Positions 35,711-44,370 of a stretch of DNA of 64,000 nucleotides are shown in pieces. The stretch is from NCBI RefSeq assembly GCF_000317535.1, contig NC_019757.1, positions 2,434,501 through 2,498,500 on the forward strand, in the 5' to 3' direction. The notes below the pieces were generated by a model. That model was not told the DNA's origin, made no database searches, and saw only the letters and a list, made by a program, of their open reading frames with translations. This DNA comes from Cylindrospermum stagnale PCC 7417 (GTDB lineage: Bacteria; Cyanobacteriota; Cyanobacteriia; Cyanobacteriales; Nostocaceae). Every line of letters starts with the position of its first letter. Positions within the stretch are counted from its first letter, which is position 1. The position numbers and the translations under genes were made by a program.

Positions 35711-37255
35711 ATGCTAGCAAAGAAAGTCAGCAGTCGTATTTCCCAATTACCTTTTAATTCTCCTTGGTTTATTATAATTATTTTTTCAGTTCTCGGTTTA
35801 ATAGGCATTCTCAACCATTCGATGTGGCGAGATGAACTAAATCCCTGGTTGATTGTTAGAGATAGTGAATCTTTTGCAGATTTACTGGCAAATATTAATT
35901 ATGAAGGTCATCCGGTTCTGTGGTATTTTTGTCTGGCACTTCTGAAAAGAATTGCAGATACACCTGTTGTTATGCAACTATTTCATTTAGGTATTGCAAC
36001 TGGTTCTGTGACTATTTTTTGGTTATACAGTCCTTTTAATTATAGACAAAAATTACTTTTTAGTTTCGGGTTTTTTCCATTTTCTGAATATCTGTTAATT
36101 TCTCGCAACTATGCTTTTAGTATGTTGTTTATTTTTGCATTTTGTGCAGTTTTTTCAACTAGAAAAAGAACTTATTTATATTTAGGAATTTTCTTGGGAT
36201 TACTGGCAAATAGTAATGCTTATGGGTTGTTTGTCTCAGTTAGTTTGTTATTAACTTTGTTGGTTGAGTTCTGTTTTGATATCGAACAACGAAACCAGTA
36301 TTTGATTAAAAGTAAAAACTCCGATTTATTCTTAAGTATTTTAATTATTTTATTCTTTTATCTTTTGGCTATCTATATTATTACTCCACCGGCAGATAGT
36401 TATCTTCATGGTGGCTTAAGTAATGGATGGTTTCTGCGGTTAGATATCCGTCATTTGTTTAAATGCATAGGTAGATTATTTGGTGGTTATTTTTTAATTA
36501 TCCCCACATCTAAAAGATGGCTGGATTTAATTATCTGTGCCATAATTGCTTTATTTATCGTGGGTTTGACTTTAATTAAGTTGATTAAAAAGCCTGTGCC
36601 GCTCTTTTTCTACATCATAACAAATTGTGTAATACTGGCATTTTCATATTTCAGATTTATTGGTGATTCTCGACATTTTGGACATTTTTATTTAGTTCTT
36701 TTAGCGGCGTTATGGCTGGGGAGCTATTATCAAGAATCTCGGCTTTTGATTAACAAGCTTTCTGGTTCAGAGCAGGTATTTAACTTTGGTAATAAATGGC
36801 ATAATATTGCTTTAATGCTAATCCTATATGTTCATTTATGTGGAGGAATTTATTACTTTTGCAAAGACTTAATTATTCCTTTTTCGAGTAGTCGGGAAAC
36901 GGTTAATTACATTCAAACATCCCGGCTTGACAATGAATTTATTGTTGCTAGCCGTGATGCCAATATGGCGGCAATTTCAGGGTATATGAATCGAAAATTT
37001 TACTATCCTGAACGGCAAGAAATCGGAAGTTTTACCATTTTTAAAAAAGGTCGCCAAGCTGTGGATCAAGATGAGATTCTGAGACAATTAAGCTCTCTTT
37101 TAGAAAATCAAGTTGACAGAAACAGAATTCTGCTAATTTTAAATGACGAACTTAAATTCAGCCGCAACGATTTGAAGATTATGCCTATCAAGAATTTTGA
37201 GCGGGGATGGGTGGATAGTGAAAGATTTTATCTTTATTGGGTACTGGAGAAATGA
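35711..37255 (+). CDS. polytopic GT-C-like membrane protein
   Basis: The 514-residue protein has about ten to twelve hydrophobic helices (from SPWFIIIIFSVLGLIGIL onward). The first outer loop contains HSMWRDELNPWLIVRDS and NYEGHPVLWYF. An acidic DE pair in the first loop followed by a conserved GHP is typical of GT-C glycosyltransferases that use lipid-phosphate sugars (PMT/ArnT-like). A soluble C-terminal part of about 100 residues follows. I infer a membrane glycosyltransferase; substrate unknown. Its stop overlaps the coaR start (ATGA at 37252-37255), so the two are translationally coupled, an odd pairing with a metal regulator. Confidence 0.75.
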   Translation: MLAKKVSSRISQLPFNSPWFIIIIFSVLGLIGILNHSMWRDELNPWLIVRDSESFADLLANINYEGHPVLWYFCLALLKRIADTPVVMQLFHLGIATGSVTIFWLYSPFNYRQKLLFSFGFFPFSEYLLISRNYAFSMLFIFAFCAVFSTRKRTYLYLGIFLGLLANSNAYGLFVSVSLLLTLLVEFCFDIEQRNQYLIKSKNSDLFLSILIILFFYLLAIYIITPPADSYLHGGLSNGWFLRLDIRHLFKCIGRLFGGYFLIIPTSKRWLDLIICAIIALFIVGLTLIKLIKKPVPLFFYIITNCVILAFSYFRFIGDSRHFGHFYLVLLAALWLGSYYQESRLLINKLSGSEQVFNFGNKWHNIALMLILYVHLCGGIYYFCKDLIIPFSSSRETVNYIQTSRLDNEFIVASRDANMAAISGYMNRKFYYPERQEIGSFTIFKKGRQAVDQDEILRQLSSLLENQVDRNRILLILNDELKFSRNDLKIMPIKNFERGWVDSERFYLYWVLEK

Positions 37256-38370
37256 ATACCGATCGCTTAACTATCAAAGAACTCACTGTTGCCGTTGGTG
37301 GTGGTATTACTCCGCGTATGGTGCGGCATTATCATCAATTAGGGTTGATACCGCAGCCAGTGCGATCGCCTAATAATTATCGTTTATACTCCCAAAAGGA
37401 TGTTATCAGGCTGCAACGAATTGTGGCACTGAAGCAGCAAGGGTTTCAACTCAACCATATCCGCCACATTTTGGCAGTGGAACCAGAAGCAGACATCAAC
37501 AACAACCTGATGGTGCAGCTTCAACAGCAATATCGGGCGGTGATGCAACAAATTTCCCAACTACGCCAAACAGCAGCGGCGTTAGAGGGTTTATTGGGGC
37601 GAGATCAGCATTGTCAAATTATGCAAGCTGAAGTTTTAGCCCAACTGAAGTTATTGGAAGTAGACACCCAAGCAGGATTAGGGGGACTGGAAAAACTGTG
37701 GAGTGGTTTAGATGCAGAAGTTCATACCCACTCAGAAGTCTTTCCCGAATCGTTACAGCGCTTACTCCCTGATTTATCTGATCGTTCGGAAATTGAACAA
37801 CACCTGATCTCCCAATTGGTTTTGGCTTGCGGTGATGTGAGTTTGGTGTCAGTGGTGAAATTGAGTAGAAATGCGATCGCTACTAGTCGTCAAGCCCTCA
37901 AGTCAGGTTGCGAAATTATTGTCGATATCCCCGCAGTTGCAGCCACCTTAGATCAAACACGATTAATTAACTTGGGCTGTCGGGTGACAACCTTAATTGA
38001 TAACCCCCACATCACCACCGCCACAGAAGCAGAACAGGCTTTTTGGCAAAATCAGCAATGGCGGGACAAATTATGGCAAATAGCTCCGGGTAGTGTGCTG
38101 GTGGTTGGTTACGCTCCCTCGGTGCTGCTGGCAGTCTGTACAGCCCTGGAAAACCAGAAAATTCAGCCTGCATTAGTCATAGGTATGCCCATTGGCTTTA
38201 GTCATGCACCCGCAGCCAAGCGACAACTGATGCAACAAGATGCGGCTTTTATCACCATTGAAGGGGCTTTGGGAGGTGGCTTATTAGCTGCTACTGCCTT
38301 AAATGCCTTGGTGGAATCACTAATTGATAAGCCAGATTGCCATTGTTATTTAAAGAATGCCTTTCGGTAA
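37252..38370 (+). CDS. coaR: CoaR-type MerR regulator with precorrin isomerase-like domain
   Basis: The 372-residue protein joins an N-terminal MerR DNA-binding domain (LTIKELTVAVGGGITPRMVRHYHQLGLIPQPVRSPNNYRLYSQKDVIRLQRI, about residues 5-60) and a coiled-coil dimer region with a C-terminal CobH/CbiC-like precorrin-8X methylmutase domain. That domain shows CGDVSLVSVVKLSRNAIATSRQALKSGCEIIVDIPAVAA and IGMPIGFSHAPAAKRQL. The last residues include the Cys-His-Cys motif DCHCYLKNAFR, which binds cobalt in Synechocystis CoaR. It should activate coaT when cobalt is present. GGAG at 37245-37248 precedes the ATG. A TTG at 37237 is a less likely start. coaT lies 3.5 kb away on the other strand instead of adjacent. 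Confidence 0.92.
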   Translation: MNTDRLTIKELTVAVGGGITPRMVRHYHQLGLIPQPVRSPNNYRLYSQKDVIRLQRIVALKQQGFQLNHIRHILAVEPEADINNNLMVQLQQQYRAVMQQISQLRQTAAALEGLLGRDQHCQIMQAEVLAQLKLLEVDTQAGLGGLEKLWSGLDAEVHTHSEVFPESLQRLLPDLSDRSEIEQHLISQLVLACGDVSLVSVVKLSRNAIATSRQALKSGCEIIVDIPAVAATLDQTRLINLGCRVTTLIDNPHITTATEAEQAFWQNQQWRDKLWQIAPGSVLVVGYAPSVLLAVCTALENQKIQPALVIGMPIGFSHAPAAKRQLMQQDAAFITIEGALGGGLLAATALNALVESLIDKPDCHCYLKNAFR

Positions 38371-38928
38371 AAGTTGCTCACATTTACCTCGGTTATTCGG
38401 CTTTTTGTCAAAAATCGCGGCAATTTCGCACTTTGTAAAAAAATATTGAATTTGCCTTAAGTAGAGACTTTTACCAATTTAATAATTTATACTGTGGCGA
38501 CGAGCTATCAACAGAGCGTAACTTGTACTGTCAACAACTCAATAATTTTTCCTAAATGATGCCTAATCTACAAGGTATAGATTATCATGTTTTCAATGCT
38601 GAGATGAGTTTCATTAACTGGCAAAATATCAAGTGCTAACTTCTGAATCTAATCGAAAAATTTATCGCTTAAACTCAGTAATAAATTGAGTAAAAGTTCC
38701 TCTAATCCTGGTTTGAATGCTACTTGTAAGGAATTTAAAAAATCAACAGTCCATAAACATTGCTTCTAGACAAGCCGGAGGGCAATAAAGTATAGATTTA
38801 TATAAGTATATTCGGTAACTGAGAATAACGAGAACAAGGATGTATAATTAGCGCGTCTCCTCCATAAATAAAAAGATAATCTTTAAGACTGGTCGGATTA
38901 CTGTTTCTTTTAACTTGATAAGGGGCAT
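38371..38928. other. intergenic, no supported gene
   Basis: This 558-base gap between coaR and the phosphate-binding-like gene is AT-rich. I find no strong hairpin, RNA or open frame. It must contain the promoter of the next gene; no site is clear enough to call. Confidence 0.35.
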
Positions 38929-41900
38929 ATGTGGCAACAAGAAAAAAAAGATAGGGCGATTGTCAGTCTGGCATTATGGCTGGCCTTAGCTACCGCCCCA
39001 ATGACAGCAACTTTATTGGTGTCGGCACCCATGCTGGCAGAAACTGCAACTGACGATCCCACTTTCCCGCTGCCGCAAACAGTGGATAATGGAACTACAG
39101 TGCGGATTGATGGTTCAAGTAGCTTGGCGGCAATCAACCAAAGCCTAAAAGAAAATTTTGAGAAACAGTTCTCTGGCACAAAGGTTGAAGTTGGCGTTAA
39201 CGGCACTGATGCTGCACTTAAAGCTTTGCTATTGGGCAATATCGACGTAGCAGCTATTCCTCGTGGACTGACGCCAGAAGAACAAGCACAAGGATTAGAG
39301 CAAGTCCGCTTGCATCGAGAAAAGATTGCGATCATAGTGAGTACAGAGAATCCTTTCAAGGGCAGCTTGACTAGTAAGCAATTTGCCAGGATTTTTCGGG
39401 GAGAAATTAAGGATTGGTCGAGACTAGGAGCGCCAAAGGGTCAGATTCGGTTCATTGATCGCCCTACAACTAGCGATACCCGCAACGCATTTCGCGATTA
39501 TCCAGCCTTTAAGACTGGTGAATTTGCCACAGGCTCTAATGCTACCCAACTAGCCGAGGACAACACCGCAGAACTCGTTAAACAACTAGGCAAAGACGGT
39601 ATCAGCTATGTGACAGCTAATCAGGTGTCGAAACTGCAAGATGTGCGAGTTCTGCAATTACATCAAACGTCGCCAGATGATCCTAAATATCCCTTTTCCC
39701 AGCCTTTGGTTTATGTTTACAAGCAAAATCCTAGCCCAAGTGTAGCGGGTTTTCTGGGCTTTACCCTGGCACCGCCAGGACAGAAAGCGATAGAAGAAGC
39801 GAGAACTGCTGAAGCATCTGCGATCGCCTCAAGTGTATTGCAAAAATTCACCACAGCAAATCAGCCTGCTTCACTAACTGAGACTTTACCAGCAGCAGCT
39901 TCGCCAATCGAGACTGCACCTGTGGCGACTGCATCGCCAATTGAGACTGCACCCGTGGCGACTGCACCTGTTACGACTGCACCTGTGGCGACTGTTTCAC
40001 CCACTGAAACTTTACCAGGGCTGACTAATTCTCCCAGAGAGCAGCTTGTGCTTCCTGAAGAAAACAACCCCCCCATGGAAAGAGACATACCATTGTGGTT
40101 GCTCTTACCTTTATTTGTTGCTTCTATCGGTGGAATCTTACTATGGTGGTTCCTCAAAAGACGCTCCTTGGCAGATGGGGAAACAGATAGTTTAGTGGAG
40201 TCAACCGCTAATCCATCCATCGCGGTGACTGATGACGCCAGCAATCTTTTCTCGCTTAACAATGGTAACCAAACAAACGGCGGATCTCACCTGACTGAAA
40301 GCACAACCTCAAATGGAGCTAACATAGTAGAAAATATCACCCCAAATAAATCTGCTACTTTAGCAGGTGGTTCAAGCATCTTGTCTGCCTTTGCTGCCAA
40401 AAGTTCAGACCCACAAGTGACTAATACAACAACAGTTAATAGTCCTGCTGAAATAATTTCCCTAGATTCTGGCGAAGTGGCATGGGATATAGAAGCACCG
40501 GCGGCTGTGGTGAATACTTCATATCCGCAATTATCAAATATTTCCGAATCGGCATCTGATACGAAACTATCAACAGATGAGGTAGCAGATTCGCTTCCTG
40601 AATTACCAGACGAAGAAACAGATTCACTTTCTGTATTACTAGATGAGCCAGAAGATGAATTGAATCTGGAACTAGCCACAGTTGAAGAAACAGATTCACT
40701 TTCTGTATTACTAGATGAGCCAGAAGATGAATTGAATCTGGAACTAGCCACAGTTGAAGAAACAGATTCACTTTCTGTATTACTAGATGAGCCAGAAGAT
40801 GAATTGAATCTGGAACTAGCCACAGTTGAAGAAACAGATTCGCTTTCTCTCTTATTAGATGAGCCAGAAGATGAATTGAATCTGGAACTAGCCACAGACG
40901 AAGAGACAGATTCACTTTCTGTATTACTAGATGAGCCAGAAGATGAATTGAATCTGGAACTAGCCACAGACGAAGAGACAGATTCGCTTTCTCTCTTATT
41001 AGATGAGTCAGAAGATGAATCGAATCTGGAACTAGCAACAGATTCGCTTTCTGAATCGCTAGATGAGCCAGAAGATGAATTGAATCTAGAACTAGCAGCA
41101 GATGAGGTGACAAATTCTGTATCTATATTACTAGATGAGCTAGAAGATGAATTGAATCTAGAACTAGCAGCAGATGAGGTGACAAATTCAGACTCTGTAT
41201 TACTAGATGAGCCAGAAGATGAATTGAATCTAGAACTAGCAACAGAGGAGGTGACAAATTCAGAATTTGTCTTACCAGATGTGCTAGAAAGCGGCTTAAA
41301 TGCTGTGGCGGATGAGGCAGATACCACTGCCGATTTAACAGAGAAAATATCTCAGGTAGTGGCTAGTCCGGAGAAAGATGTTGCCAAAACAGCATCTAAT
41401 CGAACAGAAGTAACAACTGAAGATGCAGCCTTAGCAGCAGGTGTAAGCATAGGAGCTTGGGCTACTGTTTATGGGGTTAATAACAATCTGGAACTAGAGG
41501 TACAAGGGCAAACCAATACTGAAGAATCTGCTAATTTGCTTGATGTTAATCATGCTAGCAGTAATGTTGTCCTCACACCCCGCACTCCCAAGTGGGCTTA
41601 TGTTTCTTGGTATGTTTCCGAGACTCAGAAGAAAGTGCTGCGACAACAGGGCGACTGTTTATTAGCAGTGCGACTGTATGATGTTACTGATATTGACCTG
41701 AGTTATCAGAGTCCCCAGCTAATACAGCAGTATGAATGTGAAGAAGCAACACACGACCGCTATGTGGCTATTCCCGCAGGCGATCGCGACTACATGACAG
41801 AAATTGGCTATGTCACGAATGGCGATCGCTGGTTATGCATAGCTCGTTCAGCTACTGTTCGCATCTTCAGCCGTCCCCGTACAGATTTCTGGTTTGTTGC

Positions 41901-42114
41901 AGATACTGAATTAATTATCCACGGAGCAACAGAAATAGATGCCAAAGTGACTATTGGTGGTCATCCCATCAAACTCAAGCCAGATGGTACTTTCCACCTG
42001 CGTATCCCCTTCTCAGACAAATTAATTGACTATCTCATAACAGCATCTGCTGCTAATGGGGAACAGACTAAAACTATCCATAAGAAGTACTCTCAGGAAA
42101 CTTCAGATAGTTAG
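38929..42114 (+). CDS. PstS-like substrate-binding protein with TM helix, acidic repeats and DUF4912
   Basis: The 1061-residue protein has a signal peptide (about 1-37, ending MLAE) and a PstS-like binding domain (about 45-290: TVRIDGSSSLAAINQSLKENFEKQF, GNIDVAAIPRGLTPEE, FARIFRGEIKDWSRLG). Next comes a Thr/Pro/Ala-rich linker with ETAPVAT repeats (about 325-365) and one membrane helix (about 388-407, LWLLLPLFVASIGGILLWWF). The cytosolic part holds nine highly acidic 24-residue repeats (561-772). The C-terminus is a DUF4912 domain (about 877-1050: WAYVSWYV, LAVRLYDVTDIDL, DRYVAIPAGDRDY, WLCIARS). This layout suggests a periplasmic ligand sensor that signals to the cytoplasm through the tail. 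No Pst transporter genes adjoin it. Confidence 0.85.
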   Translation: MWQQEKKDRAIVSLALWLALATAPMTATLLVSAPMLAETATDDPTFPLPQTVDNGTTVRIDGSSSLAAINQSLKENFEKQFSGTKVEVGVNGTDAALKALLLGNIDVAAIPRGLTPEEQAQGLEQVRLHREKIAIIVSTENPFKGSLTSKQFARIFRGEIKDWSRLGAPKGQIRFIDRPTTSDTRNAFRDYPAFKTGEFATGSNATQLAEDNTAELVKQLGKDGISYVTANQVSKLQDVRVLQLHQTSPDDPKYPFSQPLVYVYKQNPSPSVAGFLGFTLAPPGQKAIEEARTAEASAIASSVLQKFTTANQPASLTETLPAAASPIETAPVATASPIETAPVATAPVTTAPVATVSPTETLPGLTNSPREQLVLPEENNPPMERDIPLWLLLPLFVASIGGILLWWFLKRRSLADGETDSLVESTANPSIAVTDDASNLFSLNNGNQTNGGSHLTESTTSNGANIVENITPNKSATLAGGSSILSAFAAKSSDPQVTNTTTVNSPAEIISLDSGEVAWDIEAPAAVVNTSYPQLSNISESASDTKLSTDEVADSLPELPDEETDSLSVLLDEPEDELNLELATVEETDSLSVLLDEPEDELNLELATVEETDSLSVLLDEPEDELNLELATVEETDSLSLLLDEPEDELNLELATDEETDSLSVLLDEPEDELNLELATDEETDSLSLLLDESEDESNLELATDSLSESLDEPEDELNLELAADEVTNSVSILLDELEDELNLELAADEVTNSDSVLLDEPEDELNLELATEEVTNSEFVLPDVLESGLNAVADEADTTADLTEKISQVVASPEKDVAKTASNRTEVTTEDAALAAGVSIGAWATVYGVNNNLELEVQGQTNTEESANLLDVNHASSNVVLTPRTPKWAYVSWYVSETQKKVLRQQGDCLLAVRLYDVTDIDLSYQSPQLIQQYECEEATHDRYVAIPAGDRDYMTEIGYVTNGDRWLCIARSATVRIFSRPRTDFWFVADTELIIHGATEIDAKVTIGGHPIKLKPDGTFHLRIPFSDKLIDYLITASAANGEQTKTIHKKYSQETSDS
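40609..41244 (+). repeat. nine tandem 72-bp coding repeats (one shortened to 60 bp)
   Basis: Copies start at 40609, 40681, 40753, 40825, 40897, 40969, 41041 (60 bp), 41101 and 41173. Each encodes a variant of EETDSLSVLLDEPEDELNLE followed by LATV. The first three are nearly identical at DNA level and the later ones diverge, so the array has grown by recent duplication at its 5' side. The repeats are strongly acidic. Confidence 0.95.
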
Positions 42115-42126
42115 AAATTGGGAGTT

Positions 42127-42157
42127 AGGAGTTATTAATTTTTAACTCATAACTCCT
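42127..42157. terminator. bidirectional hairpin between convergent genes
   Basis: AGGAGTTAT (42127-42135) pairs with ATAACTCCT (42149-42157). It lies 12 bases after the DUF4912 protein stop and 8 bases from the end of the convergent ABC ATPase gene. A T-rich loop region is present. Confidence 0.55.
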
Positions 42158-42164
42158 CACTTGC

Positions 42165-43055
42165 TTAACCTTGTGTTACTTCCATATAAATATGCTCTAA
42201 TCGCACAGGCTGACGGGCAATAGAATCAATAGCTATCCCTTCAAACCGGGAAAAAATTTCCTTTAATTCCAAAGGTTCTGTCAGCCAAAAAGCCAAATCG
42301 CTACCGTAACGCCGGGGTGTAAAACCATATTTTTTTGCTCTAGCAATCGCTTGTTCCTCTTGTGCAGTCTGTATCAGGACAATTTCTTGGGCAGGAATCA
42401 AAGTGCGTAACTCAGCTAAACTCCCCTCAGCCAAAATGTGCCCGTATTTCAAAATGCCGATTCTTTGGCAAAGACGCTCTGCTTCATCTAATAAATGAGT
42501 AGTCAGTAAAATTGTAATTCCCTGTTTTTTTAGTTGCCGAATCAATTCCCAAATTTCATATTTAGCCTCAATATCTAGTCCTGTAGTCGGCTCATCCATA
42601 ATTACTAACTTTGGCTGATGTACCAAAGCAACTGCAATATTCAACCGCCGTTGCATCCCACCACTGAGAGTTTCTACAGGACTTTTCGCCCTATCTAATA
42701 AGTTGACAGCCGCTAGTGTTTCTTTTACCTGTTTCTCCCGTGTCTTTCGATTTAAACCATAAATATCGGCAAAAAATCTCAGATTTTCTTCACAGGAGAG
42801 AGTTTTATACAGTAAATTTTCTTGGGGTGCAATGCCAATTAACTTTTTTGTTGCTTCCGAAATCGGCTGATAATTAAGTGTAATATCACCACTATCAGCC
42901 TGTAACAAATTACAAATAATATTTATTGTCGTTGTCTTTCCGGCTCCATTTGCACCGAGCAAGCCGTAAATTTCTCCAGAGTCGATATGCATTGTCAAAT
43001 CTTGGAGAACTTTTCTTTGTCCATAAGACTTATTTAATTCATTGATTTTGAGCAT
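42165..43055 (-). CDS. ABC-2 type exporter ATPase
   Basis: The 296-residue ATP-binding protein shows Walker A GLLGANGAGKTTTINI (about residues 33-48), the Q-loop GIAPQENLLY, the signature LSGGMQRRLNIAVALVHQ, Walker B KLVIMDEPTTGLD and the switch LLTTHLLDEAERLC. It belongs to the DrrA/CcmA/NodI group, which energises export of drugs, polysaccharides or lipids. The last 80 residues form the extra C-terminal domain usual in that group. The permease gene lies just upstream with a 15-base gap, so the two form an operon. Confidence 0.92.
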   Translation of the reverse strand: MLKINELNKSYGQRKVLQDLTMHIDSGEIYGLLGANGAGKTTTINIICNLLQADSGDITLNYQPISEATKKLIGIAPQENLLYKTLSCEENLRFFADIYGLNRKTREKQVKETLAAVNLLDRAKSPVETLSGGMQRRLNIAVALVHQPKLVIMDEPTTGLDIEAKYEIWELIRQLKKQGITILLTTHLLDEAERLCQRIGILKYGHILAEGSLAELRTLIPAQEIVLIQTAQEEQAIARAKKYGFTPRRYGSDLAFWLTEPLELKEIFSRFEGIAIDSIARQPVRLEHIYMEVTQG

Positions 43056-43070
43056 AATTTAATTTTAAAT

Positions 43071-43844
43071 TTATAGTCTTCTTTCTACCATCAACATCCG
43101 CCTGTAAGATAACCATCCACCGACTACCATTACCATAGCAAAAACTAATAAAAACAAAAAGTGTACTGTAATATCACTAATTTTATCTCCTTTTGCTGAA
43201 ACTCCCAAAAGAGCCTCATTCATGTGATAAATTGGGTTATATATTGCCACATTTAAAAGTGTTTTGGGAAATAATGAACTAGGAAAAAATGCCCCACCAA
43301 GAATTAATAAAGGTACTCCAAAAGCCGCTACTAAAGCATTGACATCTTCGATGCGACGAGCCAATTGTGTACCCAAAATAAAGCCTAAACCAACGTAAGC
43401 AATAATGCTCAATAAAATAATTGTGATTCCCAATAAAATAGAACCTTTAAATGTAGCACCCCAAAAGGCAGCAATAGTATAAACCAAGAGGGTTTGCCCA
43501 ATGCCAATACAGCTATGCGCGAGAAAAATTCCCAAAAAATAGGACGCACCACTCAAGGGAGAAATAAACAGGCGTTTGAGGGTTTGCTGTTCTCTTTCTG
43601 CAACTATAGTCGCTACACTCCCACCCAAACAGCTAAAAAAAAGTGCCGCACCTACTAAGGTTGAAGGCACAGAATTTTCAAAAGCTACAGTCATTGATAC
43701 TTTTGCCAGTTCTGCCAAAATCAATCCGTTGACAATTAAGATTGATATCGGGAAAATACTCCAAGAAATTAGACTGCGTTTGCGGCGTAACAGTTCAATT
43801 AAGATGCGCTGAGTTACAGCTATAGTTTCACGCCAATATTTCAT
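43071..43844 (-). CDS. ABC-2 type exporter permease
   Basis: The permease has six membrane helices (SLISWSIFPISILIVNGLILAE, GAALFFSCLGGSVATIVAE, FLGIFLAHSCIGIGQTLLVYTIAAFWG, GSILLGITIILLSIIAYVGLGFILG, ALVAAFGVPLLILGGAFFPSSLF and VHFLFLLVFAMVMVVGGWLSY). The FPSSLFPK and YNPIYHMNEAL segments are typical of ABC-2 exporters. I chose the ATG at 43844 (MKYWRETIAVTQRILIEL), which gives the common N-terminus. The frame also allows a GTG at 43874 with ten more residues. It forms a transporter with the ATPase encoded downstream. The substrate is unknown. Confidence 0.85.
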   Translation of the reverse strand: MKYWRETIAVTQRILIELLRRKRSLISWSIFPISILIVNGLILAELAKVSMTVAFENSVPSTLVGAALFFSCLGGSVATIVAEREQQTLKRLFISPLSGASYFLGIFLAHSCIGIGQTLLVYTIAAFWGATFKGSILLGITIILLSIIAYVGLGFILGTQLARRIEDVNALVAAFGVPLLILGGAFFPSSLFPKTLLNVAIYNPIYHMNEALLGVSAKGDKISDITVHFLFLLVFAMVMVVGGWLSYRRMLMVERRL

Positions 43845-43874
43845 CTTTAGTAGGTAATTTAGTAGTATTTGCAC

Positions 43875-44370
43875 AGAATATCGTAATCATTCTTATCCCT
43901 AGGTTCCTATTTCTATTGGCTAATTTATTAGAGATTTACGGCTCTTTCGCCTCTTTTATGGTGATTGAGGATTGATTCTAACAAAACCCTTAAGTGGCAA
44001 GGTTTATAAAGAATTATCCTCTTTTTTAAATTAAATGCCTACAGGATAAGGCTTTCAATGATTTTGAACCAGGTTTTCCATAAAAATAACCGAAGAACCA
44101 GATTTACTTAGCCATAATTAACAATCAGCTACGATTGTCCGTCGCACACTATTCAATCTGTTTGATTTTGGGGCGATGACCAGACTAACATGATACTCCC
44201 GATTTAGTAAACCAAAACCAACTATTTTCCAAAAAATACCCTGAATTTGCCACATACAAAGTAATCCCCCGGTTGACAGCCGAGAGTTTTTGCTTAGTAA
44301 AATGGCGTATTTACATTCTATGGGGATATCTGAAAAGCAAAATTCCCAGGGATAGCTACCGATATAATTT
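43875..44370. other. intergenic, no supported gene
   Basis: This gap of about 500 bases separates two minus-strand units. I see no open frame or strong hairpin. The promoter of the ABC-2 operon is expected near 43900. Confidence 0.3.

Noticed and set aside
40287-41327. Long antisense open frames across the acidic repeat array
   Set aside because: The openness follows from the 72-bp repeat and codon bias of the sense gene. Products are serine-rich or leucine-rich repeats without ribosome sites or known motifs.
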